DNA from: G965218495 sp965262785 | GTDB lineage: Bacteria; Bacteroidota; Rhodothermia; Rhodothermales; Bin80 | NCBI GenBank assembly: GCA_965262785.1 | Contig: OZ253559.1 | Span: 868,001-932,000 of the forward strand | Reading direction: 5' to 3' | DNA length: 64,000 nt | Shown: positions 40,340 to 49,820 of the stretch, piece after piece | Numbering within the stretch: the first letter of the stretch is position 1 | How the letters are laid out: each line of letters begins with the position of its first letter | Translations under genes and position numbers: made by a program | The notes under the pieces: generated by a model | Seen by the model: the letters and a program-made list of their open reading frames with translations, nothing else | Databases searched by the model: none | What the model was told of the DNA's origin: nothing

Positions 40340-41290
40340 CCGCTAAGCGCTACGGTCGGCGCTGCGGTGGCGGTAGAAGTGATCACGCATTCTTCGCCCC
40401 GTGCGACAGTGTGCTGGGCAGCATTTGAATCCTGCCGAATCGTTCTAGAAAGTCGAGGGGGTAGGCCGGCGGCAATATAGGGCCACCGTCCAGGATTTTC
40501 TGTAGGATGCTTGGTGCCCATTGATCCAGGGCCCCGGCCCTCACTTGAAACGAATCCGCATCTGCGGCTAAGCGCTCAACTCACTCGCGGGCCTTCGCAT
40601 CCTCCAGCACCAAAGCCAGCTGGGCTGCGCCGTTCAGCGAATCGGCTCTCTCGACATTATTCCAGCCCGCCGGGTTCTCATGGCGACAGCGTAAGGGCAT
40701 CGACCGCCCTAGGCAGGGCCCGTTCCTGCGTGTTGAAGTATCCCGTCCCCACTCTTCTGCCATTGTCCGCAAAGTAATCAGGCAGCCTGATGCCTCGCGA
40801 TAGTCTTCAATCCCTTGGCAACCCACATCGCTCCGGGGAACGCCTGCCGCCCGTTGGCGGCCAGGGCGCTTGGCGTGACAGGTAGCTCCCTGCAATCAGA
40901 GCCAGAGAAGGGGTCGCTGCAGGGTCTTGCATAACAATCGCGCGGCGAGCCAGACGAGTTGACTTGTCGTCGTCGTCGAATCGATATGCCGCCGCCCGCG
41001 CGGCTTCCAAGCCCCATTGTATATCACTCTGTAGCACGCAGAGTATCGCGCTGCGCAACGTGGGCGTCCACGCTTTATACGCAGTGCGACGATTGCCGCC
41101 TATCGGCCTGTCAATGGCCTGGATCTCCGTACTCCGAAGGTCCACGGCGATCGCTTCCTGCTAGAAGGCACTTGGGGCCTTTGTCCAGCTGCCTCCGAAA
41201 GCGTCCATGCAACGCCCAGCAGCAGGTAGACAACGAAGGTTTTCAAGGCGCGCAATGGGTATCTGATTCCGGCGTGAAGGTGACGGTTGC
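40340..41290 (-). pseudogene. Probable decayed gene for a membrane-anchored TPR-like protein
   Basis: No continuous frame, but successive minus-strand frames carry protein-like stretches in a sensible order: a membrane segment (ALKTFVVYLLLGVAWTLSEA) near 41240, then AYRFDDDDKSTRLARRAIVM and PSLALIAGSYLSRQ near 40940, then ENPAGWNNVERADSLNGAAQ and LALVLEDAKARE near 40620. The middle stretch looks like a TPR-type helical repeat. At least two frameshifts would be needed to join them. The family is not identified, and the whole call is an impression from composition and frame continuity. Confidence 0.35.
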
Positions 41291-41511
41291 TTTATTTTAA
41301 AAAAAGGGAAGTACTCATTAAAGCCGGCGCGTTCCACCAATTCTTTTATGCTGTTATACCGCATTTCCCACTCTGGTTTTGGCAGGTGCCCCCAAAGGGG
41401 CCTGGCGCCTATATCGACGGCAGGGCCGGTTCGGTGGACACTGGTCCGCGCCGCTTCAGGTATTGTTCGATTTCCACCGGGCTCTGATTGCCGCTTGGAA
41501 GCGGAAATCCG

Positions 41512-42633
41512 TCAGCGAAATGCAGCGTCGTAGGCGATCACCAACGGAGCACCATCATCAGCCGCGACAGTTCCGTACGCTCTATTACCCCGGACAGCCC
41601 TGATATTTAGCCCTTTAGGCAGGTCAATTCGTCCTAGTTCCTGACTGGTCGAGTCCAGAACAACCCAAGTGGTTTCCTGTGCCCCAAAGGCGGTGCTGAG
41701 CTTCAGCCAGACACGCGCTTGATCATCCACAACGAAGCGTTCGTATGCTGGCTTGTACCGGGGATATGTGACAGATGCTAAAGCCTTCAGTAAATAAGCA
41801 CGCTCCCCCACCTTCTTTCGTAGTTCATCCCGGTCTGATCGGGTAACCGGTACCGGCGAATGTTGCCAGGCGACAATTCCACGATCACGGAAATTCAGTG
41901 ACACGATGCGAATACTCACTGAATCACTCATTCCATAGTACACAAGTCCTCCGGGCCCCGCTCTAACATTCGGCCTGCGGCCGAACGGCAGATTGATCCC
42001 GTATGAATCGCCGGAAGGGGTGCGATAATCCACGAATTCAATGTCCGGCAGCACAGCAAGTGGTCGCGTATGCCGTTTGCCGTCACCAAGGCTAACCACG
42101 TATACGCTTACAGCGCGTCCGGCATCCTCCGGGTCAGGACTCCGAACGACACGGCGGTACAGAATAGCCGCCATGCCTTGACTTGTTACACTCACCAGCC
42201 CCGCAGGACTACTGATTTCGCCATGCGGCACTTTCAGTGTTCGTACGAACCGAAAGTCATCGGGTGCAAACACTGTGAGGCGTCGCAATCGAGTATCGAG
42301 AACGTACACGGAGTCCATTGGACCGAAGACTGCGGATGATGCGGACTGGAATTCTCCAGGTCCTTCACCTGTCTCCCCGAACAGTCCCACCACATCTCCT
42401 GTTGACGACACCACGTTGAATACATGCCCGTCTTTGATAAAGACTCTGTTCCTGGAATCCACCGAGACGACCGGTATTGAGGCAAAGAACATATCACCGG
42501 GAGCATCTCCGATGCGGAATGCCTCCGTGAGCGTGATCCTGTGCTGGCCACTGCCTGAAGGCACAGCAATCAGAATGCATAAGCCTAGCGCAATGATTCT
42601 TCCACAAACATGCATTGGATTCAATTTACACAT
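41512..42633 (-). CDS. Six-bladed beta-propeller protein (subfamily A)
   Basis: 373 residues from the ATG at 42631-42633, or 367 from the one at 42613-42615. The signal peptide is MHVCGRIIALGLCILIAVPS. The mature part has propeller blades like the gene at 11504: VSVDSRNRVFIKDGHVFNVV, then the same signature GETGEGPGEFQSA, DSVYVLDTRLRRLTVFAPDD, and a matching late segment FVVDDQARVWLKLST (FLVDDLGQVWFKTTR in the paralogue). No clear lipobox. Function unknown. It is divergent from the subfamily B gene at 43093. Confidence 0.75.
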   Translation of the reverse strand: MCKLNPMHVCGRIIALGLCILIAVPSGSGQHRITLTEAFRIGDAPGDMFFASIPVVSVDSRNRVFIKDGHVFNVVSSTGDVVGLFGETGEGPGEFQSASSAVFGPMDSVYVLDTRLRRLTVFAPDDFRFVRTLKVPHGEISSPAGLVSVTSQGMAAILYRRVVRSPDPEDAGRAVSVYVVSLGDGKRHTRPLAVLPDIEFVDYRTPSGDSYGINLPFGRRPNVRAGPGGLVYYGMSDSVSIRIVSLNFRDRGIVAWQHSPVPVTRSDRDELRKKVGERAYLLKALASVTYPRYKPAYERFVVDDQARVWLKLSTAFGAQETTWVVLDSTSQELGRIDLPKGLNIRAVRGNRAYGTVAADDGAPLVIAYDAAFR

Positions 42634-43092
42634 GCGGAGAAGATACCTCACCAAAAGTGAATCATGCACAAGCTCCGCAGATTTAATAGCGGGCAGGGCC
42701 ACCTGCCTAGGCTTACCTTGCAGGTTTATCCCACTCACCTGTTGCTACCTACAGCCATGCCCAGCAGCAACATCCAAAATTCTGCCAAATCCACGATCTT
42801 CGCGGACCTGATGTCCAGGAGATCTCCAATTCAACCTGCGTCAAAGACTGCGACATTGGGAAAGTCTGTGCGGAACGCAGGCCGCCCACATCCCCCGGGG
42901 CGAGCGAGCGTTTTCGCGCCGCGACACAATTGCCCACTCAGCAGTCGATTCGCGGCAGCAGAGAGGCCGGATGCCCCGTTCCGCTCCGTGCGACCGATGT
43001 CCCGCTTCGCCGCTTCGTGGCGAGACCGCTGCACGCGCTGTCACAGCGGCAAATGGCTATTTGACCCGGAATGCACAGAGCACACTCACTCA

Positions 43093-44181
43093 ATGGCCGC
43101 CAGTTCGAATCCCAACACCTTCCGCAGCATGATTTTGCTACTTCTTGCAGTGACAGCAGTGACAGCAGGCAGTGCAGCCGGGCAATCCGAACCAAGAGAG
43201 GTTGATTCGCCCGTAGTGCCGTTTGAAGAACTCTTTGTTTTTGAAGACACGATCCGGCTTGATGCATCTGTACTGCTGGGGCAAATCAGATCCATTCATG
43301 TCAACGACGCCGGGGAGCTTCTAGTAGACGACGGTACAGAGACGGGTATTCACGTGTTTAGCCCGTCTGGAAGTCTAGTTCAGTCTCTCGCCTTTTCCAG
43401 TTGTTTTCCGGGAGAACGCGATTACGAGCTTCCCCTGACCCGCTACATTGGACGAGACCAAATAATGTCCCTAAGGGGCGTGAGTGCGGTTATCTTCGAT
43501 CGTGACGGTCAATGTGGTAGCTCCCAGCGTCTAGACGCTTTTTATCGCGCGTTTTGTGGATTGAATGACACGATTATTGCGTACAGGCTTGGCCACGAAG
43601 GTAAATCATTCTTTGACACGTATACGTGGGACCTTCAACTTGCAAATACTGAGCAGTCAGAGCAGACTCCGTTTCGTGATTTAAATTTAGGTAATATGGG
43701 GTACTGGGGACGCGCCATGGCCTGTTTTGATGATGGACCATACTTTGTCTTTCTAGAAAATATGGATGGAGTCCCTGTGTTTCCCAGCGAGCAAATTGTC
43801 CGCAACCGGCCGGAGTTCTTCCGGCAGCGTAAGAGAGATGTGCCGATAGGCCATCCAGATCAAAGCGAGATGCGAATGGCTTTTCCGCAAAGTGTAGGAA
43901 TCATTGCGTTGGACAGTACTACGCGTATTGTGCAGTTCAGAACCTGGGACGAGAGGTGGCGCCTGGACGGCAGGCAGGCCGGGCCCATATCGGCATTCAG
44001 CGTTTCGAGCAATACCGGACTCGTCCCTTCCCGAAGTACCATTTCGACCGTGTTTCCAGCTACCACTGGCAACGGCTTTCTCTATACCATCGGAGACGTC
44101 GAGCAGCTGCCAAATGGCGAATTCGGCAATCCCGTCATTGTGCGGTATCGATTCATACCTCCTGCGAATACTGCCGAGTAG
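43093..44181 (+). CDS. Six-bladed beta-propeller protein (subfamily B)
   Basis: 362 residues from the ATG at 43093 (an alternative is 43129). The signal peptide core is MILLLLAVTAVTAGSAAGQ. The mature start VDSPVVPFEELFVFEDTIRL is the subfamily B signature shared with the gene at 24913. Blades include IHVNDAGELLVDDGTETGIH and NMGYWGRAMACFDDGPYFVF. Cysteines in FSSCFPGERD and DGQCGSS may pair. A truncated copy of the same N-terminus lies 120 bases after the stop (44301-44408), pointing to a tandem duplication that has decayed. Function unknown. Confidence 0.72.
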   Translation: MAASSNPNTFRSMILLLLAVTAVTAGSAAGQSEPREVDSPVVPFEELFVFEDTIRLDASVLLGQIRSIHVNDAGELLVDDGTETGIHVFSPSGSLVQSLAFSSCFPGERDYELPLTRYIGRDQIMSLRGVSAVIFDRDGQCGSSQRLDAFYRAFCGLNDTIIAYRLGHEGKSFFDTYTWDLQLANTEQSEQTPFRDLNLGNMGYWGRAMACFDDGPYFVFLENMDGVPVFPSEQIVRNRPEFFRQRKRDVPIGHPDQSEMRMAFPQSVGIIALDSTTRIVQFRTWDERWRLDGRQAGPISAFSVSSNTGLVPSRSTISTVFPATTGNGFLYTIGDVEQLPNGEFGNPVIVRYRFIPPANTAE

Positions 44182-44300
44182 CGCGGCTATGCAAACGTCA
44201 CGCCCAGTATGCCAATTGTCGACGGTTAACCAAAACAAGAGCGGCTTGAAAGAAACCCGACGCCAAGCCTAGTGTGCTCTCTGTGCTGCGCTAGTTTTCA

Positions 44301-44408
44301 GTAGGCAATGCAGTCGGGCCGTCCGAGCCGCAGGTGCTTGACTCACCAGTGGTATCATTCGAAAATCTCTTTGTGATAGAGAATATGGTCAGAGTCCAGT
44401 CTCTTTAA
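44301..44408 (+). pseudogene. Remnant of a third subfamily B beta-propeller gene (N-terminus only)
   Basis: 35 codons reading VGNAVGPSEPQVLDSPVVSF then ENLFVIENMVRVQSL and a stop. This lines up with AGSAAGQSEPREVDSPVVPF-EELFVFEDTIRL of the gene just upstream. No start codon or remaining blades are present. It is a relic of a local tandem duplication. Confidence 0.7.
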
Positions 44409-44541
44409 CAGCATTTACAAAATAAGTGCCTAAGCCAGCTTCGATACGCGGCTGAACAAGAATGGGACTTCGGAGTATTGTCGCTTGCAGCGGTGTGCAG
44501 AAGAGAAGAATAGTGACCTATTCAAAATCCAATCTAATCCA

Positions 44542-44799
44542 ATGACTCGAAATATCCATCGCCCGCGCCATTGGCTGGCTATAGTCGGGGGTGCGTGTGT
44601 GTTGGGATACATAGGGGCAGGTGTAGGGCTGCTTTTGCAGTCCCCGGTGACTGGGACTACGTCAATGTTACAGTGGAGTTTGCTTCCTTGGATTCTGGGA
44701 CTTGGTGCGGTGGTCGCCATATTGATCTATTGCGTACAGTGGGCGGTGACGCTGGCACTACACGTAGTTGATCATGCGGCCAAGAGCAATTCAGAATAG
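44542..44799 (+). CDS. Small two-helix membrane protein, unknown
   Basis: 85 residues from the ATG at 44542. There are two hydrophobic segments, WLAIVGGACVLGYIGAGVGL (about 10-30) and LPWILGLGAVVAILIYCVQW (about 45-65), with a polar tail VVDHAAKSNSE. No family recognised. It has no close neighbour on the same strand. It may be a genuine small membrane protein or a chance frame; the clean hydrophobic pattern favours the former. Confidence 0.4.
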   Translation: MTRNIHRPRHWLAIVGGACVLGYIGAGVGLLLQSPVTGTTSMLQWSLLPWILGLGAVVAILIYCVQWAVTLALHVVDHAAKSNSE

Positions 44800-44815
44800 C
44801 CTTTCCGAGTAGGGA

Positions 44816-45204
44816 CTACGAAACCCTTAACTCCCTAGCGTTGGTGCCAATGCCCGGCAGCACGTGGTTCGCCGCGTCCTTGACCATCCGACTCAGCCAG
44901 GCGCCGAGCCCCGCGTCGCGCAGATAAACCCTGGGGTGGGAGGCTGCCCGTGCGGCCTTTTCCGAGACGCTAGCCAGCCCCCGGTCGTTCAGATTCACCG
45001 TCAGCTGTTATCGCCGGCGCCTGGGCGGATGCCGTATTGCTTCGCTAGGCAGACGTCCGCAGCGGGAGGTGTGCTATGGCCAGTCTTAACGGCGGTCAGT
45101 CTACGTTGAGGTGTGCGTCTTTGAGGCCGTGTGTGCACAGCACTGCGAAGCGGGCCGGGTGCGCCGCACTGGATCACGCCGCACCTGCCCACGAGGCCAA
45201 AGAT
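44816..45204. other. Unassigned stretch before a recombinase remnant
   Basis: A 60-codon minus-strand frame at 44816-44998 (ends GIGTNARELRVS) has no recognisable family. The rest is probably decayed DNA connected with the tyrosine-recombinase scrap that follows. Confidence 0.3.
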
Positions 45205-45291
45205 TCCCTCGGGCACACGTCGCTGGCGACCACTTGCCGTTACATCCACGCCCGCCCGGGATTCTCCAGCACTACGTACCTGTCCGTCTAG
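45205..45291 (+). pseudogene. Tyrosine recombinase (XerC/D-type), C-terminal scrap
   Basis: The frame ends LGHTSLATTCRYIHARPGFS-STTYLSV. LGH.SLATT.RY.H is the hallmark of the tyrosine-recombinase C-terminus, with the His of LGH and the nucleophile Tyr in RYIHA. The upstream part, which should hold the HxxR motif, is not recognisable, so only a scrap survives. Confidence 0.6.
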
Positions 45292-45406
45292 CAGTCTGTG
45301 TCGGATACTGCTAGACGGAACAAATAACAAGGTACCAAGAATTGAAAACCAAACAATCCGTAAGTGTCTGATACACCATCATTTATAATCATCCTGTGCA
45401 TCGCGC

Positions 45407-45538
45407 GTGAATAACACAGACAGTCATTCTGAAGCGTTTAGTTTCGCGGACTTGGGGCGGCGTAGAGTTGTCGGAAAGTTCGACGACGGCCCAAGGTCAT
45501 CTGACGCAGGCTTGCTGCTGTTACAAGAGGCCGACTAG
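45407..45538 (+). pseudogene. IS1380-family transposase, N-terminal scrap
   Basis: From a GTG: VNNTDSHSEAFSFADLGRRR, then VVGKFDDGPRSSDAGLLLLQEAD and a TAG. 'F.DG..SSDAGLLLL.EAD' is the standard start of IS1380-type transposases. Everything after residue 43 is missing. Confidence 0.6.
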
Positions 45539-45669
45539 CGGCCCGAAGTCGTTTTCATGGCCCATAAATCCTCGAATGAGGCAGGTACATCATAGTTGAA
45601 CCAGGCTGCACGTGCCTCGCGTTGCGCCCGCATATCACCACGGGTCGGATCAGTTTCTGGTGCCTCCAT
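45535..45669 (-). CDS. Small partner protein of a PIN-domain toxin (putative)
   Basis: 44 residues, starting MEAPETDPTRGDMRAQREAR and ending AAWFNYDVPASFEDLWAMK-TTSGR. Short proteins of the form 'DPI..EVR..RE..A..FNYD...I..DL' frequently follow a PIN-domain gene, and this one overlaps the end of the PIN frame by 20 bases. Whether it acts as an antitoxin is not known. Its frame is intact although the PIN gene is broken. Its stop overlaps the IS1380 scrap on the other strand. Confidence 0.5.
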   Translation of the reverse strand: MEAPETDPTRGDMRAQREARAAWFNYDVPASFEDLWAMKTTSGR

Positions 45670-46014
45670 AGTGCTCTTCCATCAGGCGTGTGGGTGTACG
45701 GGTCTGTGCCAGAATGCAGTCCAACTCCGGGCATGCAAGCTCGATTTTGGGGCGCCGAGCCTCATTCGTGCTGGGCTTTAAGTTCCATGTCATCAGACAA
45801 TCTCCGCCGTTGGTAGCGGCTATGTCTATGTGGGCAGCATATTTGACCGCCTTGCGCGGCATCGCGCCGTGAGCAAGCAGTTGCCTTGTAAGCCTATCCG
45901 CCGCTGTCGAGGGGTCAAGCAGCTTGACTCCGCCCGGTAGTGCCAAGCGCGGTCACGCGCCACATGGGGGCCGCCGGTACGGGCTTCCGCTACTACCAAC
46001 TCCAGGCGAGTCAT
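45650..46014 (-). pseudogene. PIN-domain protein (VapC-like toxin) pseudogene
   Basis: The C-terminal two-thirds is open from 45946 to 45650: GVKLLDPSTAADRLTRQLLA, AVKYAAHIDIAATNGGDCLM and TWNLKPSTNEARRPKIELAC, matching the PIN pattern 'A.H.AiAa..g.d.LlTWN..H'. The preceding piece, TRLELVVAEARTGGPHVARDR, continues it in another frame, so there is a frameshift near 45950. The first 30 or so residues, with the first acidic PIN residues, are missing. Confidence 0.6.
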
Positions 46015-46176
46015 CGCTGTACGGGGTCACGGTCTGTGCGCTGTGGGGTCGCTGTGCCTGGGATTTGAGGCATCGTCATGAATGAGCCAAAGGTTTGTTA
46101 GATTGACCTTCTGCGGCGTTTCAGCACGGGAGCTTGCGGTGTCGTCAAGCTGTCCAGATTTGCACACACTGGCACT

Positions 46177-47925
46177 ATGAGTCGTCCCACGTACCTGGCC
46201 CTTGTGACAGCCCTTGCGGCATTCGCTGTGTTTACGCTCGCGTACACGATTACGAAGGTTACGGCGCCCGCGTACGACATCGTGATCCGTGGGGGCACAA
46301 TCTATGACGGTTCCGGCGAGCAGCCGTACGAAGGAGATGTGGCCATCAGTGGCGACACCATCGCGGCGCTGGGGATAGTCGAGGGCCGCGGCAAGCGTGA
46401 GATCGAAGCAGTGGGTCTGGCCGTGGCACCAGGCTTCATCAACATGCTCAGCTGGGCCACGGAGTCTCTCATCATTGATGGCAGCTCGCAGAGCGACCTG
46501 AGGCAGGGCGTCACGCTGGAGGTCTTCGGTGAAGGGTGGTCCATGGGACCGCTGACTGAGGGCATGCGGCAAGACCAGTTGCGCGATCTGGTCGACTATG
46601 TGGGCTCCGAATCAGAAGTGGCGCGGCTCTTTGGCCAGCCGGAAACCGGGCCGCTCACCCTGCCTTGGACCACGCTTGGGGAGTACCTGGAGTTCCTGGA
46701 AGAGAAGGGTGTGGCGCCCAATGTGGCATCGTTTGTTGGGGCAACAACCGTACGAATCCATGAAATCGGACATGCGTACCGCTCGCCGACGCCACAAGAG
46801 CTTGCGCGCATGCAGGAATTGGTTCGGCTGGCCATGCGTGAGGGGGCACTGGGGGTGGGATCATCTCTGATCTATGCGCCTGCATTCTACGCGGACACCG
46901 CGGAGCTTATTGCGCTGACAAAGGCGGCGGCCGAGTACGACGGCATGTACATCTCGCACATCCGAAGCGAAGGATGGCAACTGGTAGAAGCGGTTGAGGA
47001 GCTGATAGACATTGCACGGGCGACGGGCGCGGCGGCCGAGATCTATCACCTCAAAGCGTCGGGGCGCACGAACTGGCACAAGCTGGATACGGTCATCGCT
47101 CGCGTCGAAGCCGCACGCGCGGAGGGACTTCAGATTACGGCAGATGTCTATCCGTACATAGCAAGTTCGACGGGGCTCAATGCGGCGATGCCACTTTGGG
47201 TTCAGGAAGGCGGGTTTGCTGCCTGGCGCGAACGGATGATGGACCCGGCCACAGCCGACAGGCTGGAGAAAGAGATGATGACGGCGTCAGACACCTCAGA
47301 AAGCCGCCTAGTGCTGGCAGGTCCCCAGAATGTGATGGTCGTTGATTTCCGAACCGATAGCCTGCGCCGCTACATTGGCATGCGGTTATCAGATATAGCG
47401 GCGAGCCGCGGCGTCACGCCGGCACGTGCGGCCATTGACCTGGTGGTGGCCGATAGCAGTCGTGTAGGAGCAGTATACTTTATGATGTCGGAGGAAAACG
47501 TCAAGAAGAAGCTCGCGTTGCCCTGGGTCAGTATCGACTCGGATGCGGGGTCCATTGCTCCCGAGGGCATCTTTCTGAGGAGCAACCCGCATCCGCGCGC
47601 ATATGGCACCTTCGCCAGGGTGCTTGGCAAGTATGCTCGCGATGAAGGTGTCCTCTCGCTGCAAGACGCGGTCAGGCGCATGACTCTGCTTCCAGCAACA
47701 AATCTCAAGCTTCACCGCCGCGGCGCACTGCGCCACGGGTACTATGCGGATGTAGCGATCTTCGACCCCGATACCATTATTGACCATGCGACGTTTGAGG
47801 AGCCGCATCAGCTCGCTACCGGGATGGTGCACGTATTCGTCAATGGCACACCTGCCCTACTTGACGGCGAGGTCACGGGTGCGCTTCCGGGCCGCGTCGT
47901 ACGTGGCCCAGCATGGCACCGGTAG
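46177..47925 (+). CDS. D-aminoacylase-like amidohydrolase with altered metal site
   Basis: 582 residues. A single N-terminal hydrophobic anchor or signal (YLALVTALAAFAVFTLAYTI) is followed by the amidohydrolase start YDIVIRGGTIYDGSGEQPYE and DVAISGDTIAALG. Where the family has PGFID-HxH, this protein reads APGFINMLSWATESLI, so both histidines are absent. Further on come ISHIRSEGWQLVEAVEELID (the usual THxR/SHxR histidine region), EIYHLKASGRTNW (HxK), and a C-terminal YADVAIFDPDTIIDHATFEE plus GMVHVFVNGTPAL segment. It is best called N-acyl-D-amino-acid deacylase family; activity is uncertain because of the missing ligands. Confidence 0.8.
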   Translation: MSRPTYLALVTALAAFAVFTLAYTITKVTAPAYDIVIRGGTIYDGSGEQPYEGDVAISGDTIAALGIVEGRGKREIEAVGLAVAPGFINMLSWATESLIIDGSSQSDLRQGVTLEVFGEGWSMGPLTEGMRQDQLRDLVDYVGSESEVARLFGQPETGPLTLPWTTLGEYLEFLEEKGVAPNVASFVGATTVRIHEIGHAYRSPTPQELARMQELVRLAMREGALGVGSSLIYAPAFYADTAELIALTKAAAEYDGMYISHIRSEGWQLVEAVEELIDIARATGAAAEIYHLKASGRTNWHKLDTVIARVEAARAEGLQITADVYPYIASSTGLNAAMPLWVQEGGFAAWRERMMDPATADRLEKEMMTASDTSESRLVLAGPQNVMVVDFRTDSLRRYIGMRLSDIAASRGVTPARAAIDLVVADSSRVGAVYFMMSEENVKKKLALPWVSIDSDAGSIAPEGIFLRSNPHPRAYGTFARVLGKYARDEGVLSLQDAVRRMTLLPATNLKLHRRGALRHGYYADVAIFDPDTIIDHATFEEPHQLATGMVHVFVNGTPALLDGEVTGALPGRVVRGPAWHR

Positions 47926-48060
47926 CATGGGTGCCGGCACTCTGGGAAGTAATGCAGGGCCGCGAGCCCCCAAGCGGCCCAGCCAGCAAGGCTTGAATTG
48001 TGCGTGTGAGTGCGTGTTTCGAAAATTGCTTTCTTTCAAGCGGTTATCTATGGGCTTAGC

Positions 48061-49602
48061 ATGACGAGTCTCAAGAAACTTGGGCAGCGCCGCGCCGCCG
48101 CGCTTCTAGGCGGCGGCGAAGGGCGTATCAAGCGCCAAAAGGCCAAGGGCAAGCTTACCGCGCGAGAGCGGTTGGATGTGCTGCTCGACGATGGGTCCTT
48201 TGAAGAGATCGGGATGTTCGTTCGCCACCAGTGTACGGACTTTGGTCTTGAGAACAACCGTCCAGCCGGGGATGGCGTCGTGACGGGATACGGGACGATT
48301 CACGGACGCCTAGTCTACGCCTACAGCCAGGACTTTACCGTGTTTGGCGGGTCTTTGGGCCGAAGCCATGCAAACAAAATTGTCAACATTTTGCGGTTGG
48401 CCATGGAAAATGGTGCGCCCGTCATCGGATTGAACGATTCTGGAGGCGCCAGAATACAGGAAGGCGTCGTGTCCCTGGGTGGCTATGCCGACATCTTTCT
48501 CCAGAACACGCTGGCCTCCGGCGTAGTGCCGCAGATCTCGGCAATCATGGGCCCATGCGCCGGCGGAGCGGTCTACAGCCCGGCTATTACTGACCTCATA
48601 TTCATGGTGCAGGGCACGAGCTACATGTTCGTTACTGGACCGGATGTGGTAAAGACCGTAACACAGGAGTCGGTGACTGCGGAGGAGTTGGGCGGCGCCG
48701 GCACGCATGCGTCCAAGAGCGGCGTGGCGCACGTTACGAGCGACAACGATGTGGAGTGCCTGCTTCGCATTCGAGAGCTCATGGGCTATTTGCCCCAGAA
48801 TTGTGAAGAGCCGCCCCCAAAAAGGTCAACAGAGGATCCCGGGGACCGCAAGCCGAAGGCGCTCGATACGCTGATTCCCGAGAACCCGAACCAGCCGTAC
48901 GACATGTGCGAGGTGATCCAGAGTGTGGTAGATGACGGCCAATTCTTTGAGATCCACAAAGACTTCGCGGCCAACATTCTCTGCGGCTTTGCACATGTAG
49001 ATCGCCGGTCGGTGGGTATCATAGCGAACCAGCCTGCTGTGCTCGCCGGGGTTCTGGACATTAGCGCGTCGCTGAAAGGGGCGCGTTTCGTGCGATTCTG
49101 TGATGCATTTAACATCCCTGTAGTGGTCTTTGAAGACGTTCCGGGGTTCTTGCCCGGTACTGACCAGGAGTGGGGTGGCATCATCAAGCATGGTGCGAAG
49201 CTGCTGTTTGCATTCTGCGAAGCGACTGTACCCAAGATCACTGTAATCACGCGGAAGGCCTACGGCGGCGCATATGATGTGATGAACTCGAAACATATCC
49301 GTGGAGATTTGAACTTCGCTTGGCCCACCGCGGAAATCGCAGTCATGGGCCCCAAAGGCGCGGTCGAAATCATCTACCGAAAGGAGCTGGAAGGCACGCA
49401 CGATCCTGACTCACTACGGTCTTCGTTCACCGAGGCGTACCGCGACAAGTTTGCCAACCCGTATGTAGCTGCCGAGCACGGCTATATAGACGAAGTGATA
49501 GAGCCCAGCCAGACGCGATCAAAGATTGCGCGCGGCTTGCAGATGCTCCAGAACAAGGTCGTCAACAATCCTCGAAAGAAGCACGGCAACCTACCTCTTT
49601 AG
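48061..49602 (+). CDS. Acyl-CoA carboxylase beta (carboxyltransferase) subunit
   Basis: 513 residues from the ATG at 48061; the open frame reaches back another 17 codons without homology. The start KLTARERLDVLLDDGSFEEI is typical. The N-terminal carboxyltransferase half contains YSQDFTVFGGSLGRSHANKI and DSGGARIQEGVVSLGGYADI, the CoA-side oxyanion motif GPCAGGAVYSPAITD, and the C-terminal half EDVPGFLPGTDQEWGGIIKH and TRKAYGGAYDVMNSKHIRGD. Such subunits carry out the transcarboxylation step of propionyl-CoA carboxylase or of methylmalonyl-CoA decarboxylase. Which one cannot be told, as no biotin carrier or biotin carboxylase lies alongside. Confidence 0.93.
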   Translation: MTSLKKLGQRRAAALLGGGEGRIKRQKAKGKLTARERLDVLLDDGSFEEIGMFVRHQCTDFGLENNRPAGDGVVTGYGTIHGRLVYAYSQDFTVFGGSLGRSHANKIVNILRLAMENGAPVIGLNDSGGARIQEGVVSLGGYADIFLQNTLASGVVPQISAIMGPCAGGAVYSPAITDLIFMVQGTSYMFVTGPDVVKTVTQESVTAEELGGAGTHASKSGVAHVTSDNDVECLLRIRELMGYLPQNCEEPPPKRSTEDPGDRKPKALDTLIPENPNQPYDMCEVIQSVVDDGQFFEIHKDFAANILCGFAHVDRRSVGIIANQPAVLAGVLDISASLKGARFVRFCDAFNIPVVVFEDVPGFLPGTDQEWGGIIKHGAKLLFAFCEATVPKITVITRKAYGGAYDVMNSKHIRGDLNFAWPTAEIAVMGPKGAVEIIYRKELEGTHDPDSLRSSFTEAYRDKFANPYVAAEHGYIDEVIEPSQTRSKIARGLQMLQNKVVNNPRKKHGNLPL

Positions 49603-49820
49603 GCAGTTGCCCCCAACGTACATCACGTTTTGGACGTATGGTTGCACACTGGCACCGCAGTATCGGTCGTTTCCACGCGCGGGAACTTCTAGTTACGGTT
49701 GATGTTGGGCCCACTACTTTCCTAACTTAAAGATGCAAACGTTGCATAGGATAAGGAAGTACTTTAACTTGAGGTGCCGCCACTGAGTACGAGTTGTCCC
49801 GTGAACGGAAGGAGGAAACC

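Noticed and set aside
44816..44998. Minus-strand 60-codon frame as a gene
   Set aside because: No family, start context or neighbour supports it, so it is mentioned only within an unassigned stretch.
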